Source: Ulota crispa (Eukaryota > Streptophyta > Bryopsida > Orthotrichales > Orthotrichaceae). Taken from it: 64,000 nt of DNA. The DNA lies in NCBI GenBank assembly GCA_963920765.1, contig OY987242.1:13478002-13542001 (forward strand), read 5' to 3'. This document shows positions 58,262-64,000 of the stretch, piece by piece. The notes under the pieces are model-generated. The model saw only the letters and a program-made list of their open reading frames with translations. It was not told the origin of the DNA and did not search any database. The position numbers and the translations under genes are program-made. Numbering within the stretch: position 1 is the stretch's first letter; every line of letters starts with the position of its first letter.

Positions 58262-60697
58262 GTAAGTAGCGCATACTTAAATGTGGGAGTTTAGTTTTTT
58301 AATCTCTTTTGGATGATCTCCTAGGGAATTATTTGTCAGGCCTCCTAATGGGGTGCGCGCAAGTAATCAGATGTTTCCGGAAGGAGGCTACTTAGGACCT
58401 TTCGAATATACTTCAGCATAAATCTTTATGCCATTTTTTCTTGAATATTTTCTCGAATAAGAGCAAGGAAGGTCTAGGCTATGGTCACAGTTTGGAAGCT
58501 TTTGTTACGTTTGATAATTCCGTGTATGAATTCTGAGGCTTATGTGTAGCATTTTTTTTCCAACTGTAAAATGACTATTTGGAGTGAATGATAAGGCGGG
58601 TCCGCGAGTTGCAGTACGCCCTCACGGACATGATGCTAAGTTTTGTATATGTGTTTTGAATGTATTTAAAAACCACACATGCTCCAGTTTATGGTTATAA
58701 TCTTCATAATTGAAACATTGTTTAAGTACCCTAGTCAATATATCCATACTTGCAATAAGCCCTATTTATACCAATGGTGGGGGTAATAGTTACTTATTTA
58801 CAAATACTTTGCAGTATACGCATTGTATCAATTTTTCAATTGTTTTTTTTTTTTTTGCCATTACACGCTTCATCTTTGGTACACTAAAATGATTTAAAAA
58901 TTCCAATTTTTTAAAATTTTACTCAAATATTTTTTGAGGATAAAAGGAAGAATTTTATAGAATGTTTATGATATTGGCATTTGCACAACCTTGTTTATGC
59001 TTTGGTGAAAAGACATATTGACCCAACCCTTGAAAGTGAGGTACACCAAATCCTATAACGTTGTATTAACCTATTGTTGCATGTAGAAGTAACATTGAAG
59101 AGAACCTTTTAGAGGCATAGAAGCAAAGGAGATAATATTTTGTTCTTTTGGTACTCTTTTTACAACTTTCAAATCTCTCATTATTGCATTTGTAAGGGCA
59201 CCTCCTTATCCAACAACAAAAGTGCAATAAGATGGTCGGTGCTAAATAACATGGGCTCTAAAGGCATCTTTCAACACAAAACTACATATCAAATTCTTCA
59301 ATGTATTGATTATGAGTACTTTAAGGTGAGGATGTGTTTAGAGCCTATCGACCAACTTCCATGTTGCATCTGAATCAAAGAATTGCAAAAATAACAAAAG
59401 AGTGTCAAAGCCATGCATGGAAGTGTGCAAGAAAAGAACATAATCAAAAAAATGGGAAATGTTATTCCCGCAAGTTTCTTGCACAAAGCATAGAAAGTTT
59501 GAGAATTTAAGTTTTTTGAAGTGGAAAAATGCTACTCATAGTGACCAATTTAAATATTGCACAGAAATTTGCCCTCAAGCAACCCTAATTTCATAAATCC
59601 ATAACTAACTCCACAAGATTTTTCAAAAATAAATTAAGTAAAAATGAGATAGATATAGTGCATGACACATATAACCAACAACTATTGGTCAAACAAGAAA
59701 TACTAACGCACAACACATATACTCATTAGCTCAAAAGTAATTCCACCACCAAGCAAGAGAAACCCCACGCTTCATCTTGGTGGACTCAAATTTTTGATAA
59801 CTTTTTTCTTGACAAAGCCTTAGGCTAACCACTTGAATTGGGAGTCGTTGGTTACAAGTGTCATGCACCATACAACTTCCATGGCAATGGATGTTATATT
59901 AGAGAAGGTGCCATTAAAGATGTATTCAATACCGTAGTGTGACATGGTGTTTGTTTTTTATTATTTCAAAAATGTAAAACACAAATTTCTTGAAAATGTT
60001 AGGGTACAAATAACAAAATTTGTAAAAAATCTGTAAGAGATATGACAAAAAGTTCAATAATTGTCTTTTGGCAACACAAAATATTTTTAATAAATCCATT
60101 GTAATTCATTGCATACAAGTATATATATTCAAATAAGTTTGGTTGGCCGTTAAAAGCAAATAAATGAACCACTAATTGCAACTATTACCACTTCAATTAA
60201 AAGCTGTTAAACCCACTCCACTTTCATTCATTTGTAAACATTACAAGAGATTAGCCATTTTTTGATTGTCCCTTTGAAAGAACGTGATATTTCGTTCAAA
60301 TTAAATGTATGACAAAAAGTTTAATAATTATGTACTTACAAATTACAAAAACGAAACCATCATTATTCCATTTAAACAAAAACGAACCTCTTCATGTAAA
60401 AATAATTATTATTTCCAAAAACGAAACCCATGTCACACTACGGTATGCAGAACTCTCGAGCTCTTGAGCTCGTCGCGTCCGTCACGTCCGTCACGTCCGT
60501 CGCGTCCACAGTCGCGTCTACAATCGCCCGCAGTTTGTTGAGACTCGCAATCCGGCGATCACACTTACAATTCCTTTGAAATTTTGTACTCCGTAGTAAA
60601 ATCCGGATTTAAACCTCAACAACAAATATCGGAATGGTGTAGTTAAGTTAGCCGCATTCGTCATTTCGGCGTCTTTCGAGAGCAGATTTCGATTTAC
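58262..60697. other. Intergenic and ALG6 promoter
   Basis: 3' flank of CSN1, then AT-rich sequence with no gene I can support. At 60474-60518, upstream of ALG6, a 9-bp GTC(G/A)CGTCC unit repeats about five times, carrying several CACGTC cores that resemble ACGT-type promoter elements. Base composition rises there, as upstream of the other genes. Confidence 0.5.
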
Positions 60698-63600
60698 ATG
60701 GCGTCGACGGAGACTTGGTCCGCATGGCAGCGGACCCTCTCGATGGTCGCCATATGCACCTTCGCCTTGCTCCTTCGCATGCTGGTGTCGCTGCATCCAT
60801 ATTCCGGTACTCAATTCTTTCAATTCATTCAAATTCCAGACTTATTCGATCATGATCTGTCGGTAGCTTTTAGGGTTTGGAGTTCTTGAGGTTTTAGCTT
60901 CGTACCGATGCTGTTGTTGTTGCAGGAGCTGGTGTCGCTCCCAAATTCGGCGACTATGAAGCGCAGCGGCATTGGATGGAGATCACCGTCCACACTCCTG
61001 TGAAGGAGTGGTACGTGAACACGACCGACAATGATCTTCGCTACTGGGGATTGGATTATCCGCCCTTGACGGCGTACCAGAGCTGGCTCCACGGACGTAT
61101 TCTCCATTTTCTCGATCCTGCAGCAGTTGCTCTTAACTCCTCTCGAGGATACGAGGATGCTAAAAGGTACCGAATTCGAAACAATTGTATACTAATTTTT
61201 CAGTTGATGTCTCAAATAGTTTCCCTTCCTTTTTCAGTCTAATGACGGTATTGTTTTAGGTTTTATCAGAATTTTTGGAGCAATGATGGCATCGTTTTAG
61301 GTTTTATCAGAATTTTTGGAGCAATGATGGCATCGTTTTAGGTTTCATATGAATTTTTGGAGCAATAATGGTATTGTTTTAGGTTTTATATGAATTTTTG
61401 GAGCAATAATGGCATTGTTTTAGGCTTCTATCAGAATTTTTGGAGCAATGACGGCATTGTTTTAGGTTTTATTAGAATTTTTGGAGCAAAAATTTTTAGG
61501 CTTTTATCAGAATTTTTGGAGCAGTAATGGCATTGTTTTAGGCTTTTATCAGAATTTTGGGAGCAATAATGGCACTCTTTTAGGCTTTTATCAGAACTTC
61601 TGGAGCAATAACGGCATTGTTTTAGGCTCTTATTAGAATTTTTGGAGCAATAACGGCATTGTTTTAGGGTCTATCAGAATTTTTGGAGCAGTTGCATATG
61701 CTTTATTCAACCTTTTTGAAAGGAATGAGAGTGATGGCTTTGATATAATGGAGGAAACTGGGAAACTATGGGCGCAGCAAATTCTTGATGCGATGGACGG
61801 TTTTGTCATCAGACGTTCTGGTGTTCTTTCCTGCAGCCTTGGCGTTCGTTGCTTCTTATAATAAGTGGAGGAGCTTTTCGGAACAGGCCTGGTCTTTGGG
61901 CATGATCCTTCTCCAACCAGCTCTTATGCTTATTGACCATGGCCATTTTCAGGTTTTGTCTTTGAACTCTTTGTGATTGAAACTCTCTTGTAATCTCGCC
62001 GGTTTGCTTGTCTTTCTTAGATCCTGACGAAGTTTTTGGAAGATTGTAGTATGGATTATGAGAGCATAAGCAATTGTAAGGGAGGTCTGTTAAAGCTGAT
62101 GGTAATAATGTGTCTTTGGTTGTGGTTGCACCAGTTTAACTGCATCAGTTTGGGCTTAGCAGCTGGAGCCGCTGCAGCTGTGGTCTCACGGCACGAGCTT
62201 GTGGCATGTGTGCTGTATTCTTTGTCACTTAATCACAAACAGGTACTCTTTACTTTCCCTAAGTATATCATGCTTTAGTGATTATGAAATGCTTGAAAAT
62301 CTGGGGCTCCACAAGTCCACAGTACTGTTTTAATTCAACTTTGTTACTTTCTTTAGGGGGTTAGTTTCGTTTAAGACAGCTTGCAACGAATGCTGTAGCT
62401 GTAGCTGTTTTTACTCCACGTTATTTAGTTTTAGCTCAGTGCTTATCTCTTGAGGTTGCTGATCTGTCATATTCTTATTCTCACTTTGGTGTGATTTGTA
62501 CTGGTGGGTGTGATCAGATGAGTGCATATTACGCTCCAGCATTCTTTGCTCACCTTCTTGGACGGTGCATCCAACGTCGCTCTCCAGTTTCTGGAGTACT
62601 GAAACTAGGCTTTGTGGTTTTGATTACGTTCACGGTCTGTTGGTGGCCTTTTTTATCATCTTGGCAATCTGCTGGGCAGGTAAATGTTTCGCCAATTAGT
62701 TTCTTTGTACTTTACTACCTGTACATACATCAGCATGTGTCATCAATGTATACATTTCTCCAGTATTCCTAATACACCACATATCCAATGACGTGGTTTC
62801 TGTATTTCTTCGTTTTCACTCATTTTCAGGACTCGAAAATTGTGGAAACTGGAGATGTTAGTGTTGCAAAATAATGCTCGGTGTCTGTTACGTGCTGTTC
62901 AGGTTTTGCGTCGGTTGGCTCCCTTTGAGCGAGGCCTCTTTGAAGACTACGTTGCAAACTTTTGGTGTGGGACTTCGATGCTCATCAAATGGAAGCAGCT
63001 GTTCTCCATTCCAATGCTGGCACGGTTGGCTCTGGGCGCTACTGTTACGGCGGCTTTGCCATCCATGGTGCAGCAGATCCTGGCTCCAAGTTCCCGAGGC
63101 TTTCTTTTGGCCATGTTCAATGGCTCTTTCGCATTCTATCTCTTTGCTTTCCAAGGTACTGCTTATGCACTATGACCCGCACCAGCTACGGTGTTCATCT
63201 CACTTATTGACCAAGTTCATATTCTGATGATACATACAGCCCAAAAAAATTGCATAAAATGCATTAAAACAAAGCAGTATGTTTCAAGAAATTTTTGCTT
63301 CTAGATATTCTGGTCTTTGAGTAATTCCGTTTTTTCTCTTACAAAGCTATGGTGTCTAATGTCCTGATTGTCTCCTCGTGGGTGATGCAGTGCATGAGAA
63401 GTCCGTGTTGCTACCACTGCTACCAGCCACTCTGTTAGCACTGGAAGAGCCTGGGGTGTTGCAGTACCTCGTACCTTACGCAGTTATTTCAATGTTCCCC
63501 CTACTCCGACGTGATGACCTGGTTTTGCCGTACTTCGCCCTCCTGGCTCTCTTCTTCCTCTCACCCAAGTGCCCTGCTCCTGCAGAGGCAGCAAGAGACA

Positions 63601-63839
63601 CACCTTTTAAATGGCTCAATGTAGCCCTCTTGAAAACATGTTCCATTGTAGGAGCTGTCGTTCTTCATTTGCTGTATCTCTTCGTTCAGCCACCCTCCAA
63701 ATTCCCTTTCCTTTTTGAGGCTTTTCTCGTTTCATATTCCTTCGCACATTTTGTAGGTATAGTGCTGTATACAAACTGGATACAATGGTTTGTGCCTGCT
63801 GATGACCAGTGGGTTTCGTCCTCTAAGAAAAGCAATTGA
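60698..63839 (+). CDS. ALG6: ALG6 alpha-1,3-glucosyltransferase, ER
   Basis: Exons 60698-60806, 60926-61166, 61778-61952, 62135-62242, 62518-62679, 62903-63155 and 63391-63839 join into 498 residues. ALG6 (family GT57) transfers the first glucose from dolichyl-phosphate glucose to Man9GlcNAc2-PP-dolichol in the ER lumen. An N-terminal membrane segment (MVAICTFALLLRMLVSL) is followed by the luminal loop with FGDYEAQRHWMEIT and WGLDYPPLTAYQSW, then many hydrophobic segments and the conserved IDHGHFQFN and FQVHEKSVLLP. ALG8 is the close paralogue, but the GDYEAQRHWMEIT and VHEKS blocks fit ALG6. The intron 3 donor is an unusual GTTTTG. Intron 2 holds a minisatellite. Confidence 0.94.
61243..61696 (+). 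repeat. 41-42 bp minisatellite in ALG6 intron 2
   Basis: About 11 units of GGCATTGTTTTAGG..TTTATCAGAATTTTTGGAGCAATAAT (split here for length) fill most of intron 2. One unit is shortened. Each holds a TTTTATCAG that mimics a splice acceptor, yet the inferred acceptor is at 61777, after the array. Confidence 0.95.
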
Positions 63840-64000
63840 TCAGGGTTGATTTTTCCCATTGCGTTTTTATGCGGTGTATGACTTTCCACTTCATTGTTGA
63901 TTTTTCTCAGAATTCTGTGAGAAATGGGAAGTCGAGTTCTTCCATTTACATGGAGAATGTGGAAAAGACTGCTGGAGGATGTTCAGTGCTAGTCCTGTCC
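63840..64000 (+). other. ALG6 3' flank
   Basis: Presumed 3' UTR of ALG6; no further feature before the window ends. TTTCTCAGAATTCTGTGAGAAA at 63903 is a short inverted repeat. Confidence 0.5.

Overview
The window looks like nuclear DNA of a green land plant, most likely a seed-free lineage such as a moss, liverwort or lycophyte. Four conserved plus-strand genes have many short GT-AG introns and about 50% GC exons, and one of them encodes a plastid chlorophyll enzyme with a transit-peptide-like N-terminus. The DNA between them is very AT-rich and packed with non-autonomous DNA transposons. I cannot name the species from sequence alone.

Layout. 1-335 is a GC-rich edge fragment. About 425-2826 (minus) is an intronless, dead copy of cytosolic methionyl-tRNA synthetase broken by three MITEs. 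2830-8400 is AT-rich repeats. 8400-16650 is a gene of seven tiny phase-0 exons that I assembled by hand; it encodes a 154-residue coiled-coil protein and its introns are full of transposons. 16651-26490 is mainly transposons: a compound Mutator-like element with satellites, a 3.2 kb CACTA element with a GAATCTTT-type satellite, and several TTAA-flanked elements. 27069-36153 is a 21-exon M16 zinc metallopeptidase with a C-terminal membrane anchor. 36160-42650 is repeats, including a 693 bp near-perfect palindrome and a scrap of a DEAD-box helicase. 43077-45243 is the magnesium chelatase subunit ChlI (3 exons). 45790-55190 is transposons, a large foldback and a decayed unidentified coding locus. 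55679-58261 is COP9 signalosome subunit 1 (6 exons). 60698-63839 is the ER glucosyltransferase ALG6 (7 exons).

The intact genes are unrelated housekeeping functions: chlorophyll synthesis, CUL-type ubiquitin ligase control, N-glycan assembly and a peptidase. They share no operon-like logic. The strongest structural signal is a set of at least nine elements whose ends read TTAA|CCC(C/T)... and mirror it on the other side, with TTAA duplicated at insertion. Two nested insertions, for which related uninterrupted sequence is present in the window, support the TTAA target site. This is the signature of piggyBac-like (or Sola3-like) transposition and is the best candidate here for something little described in plants.
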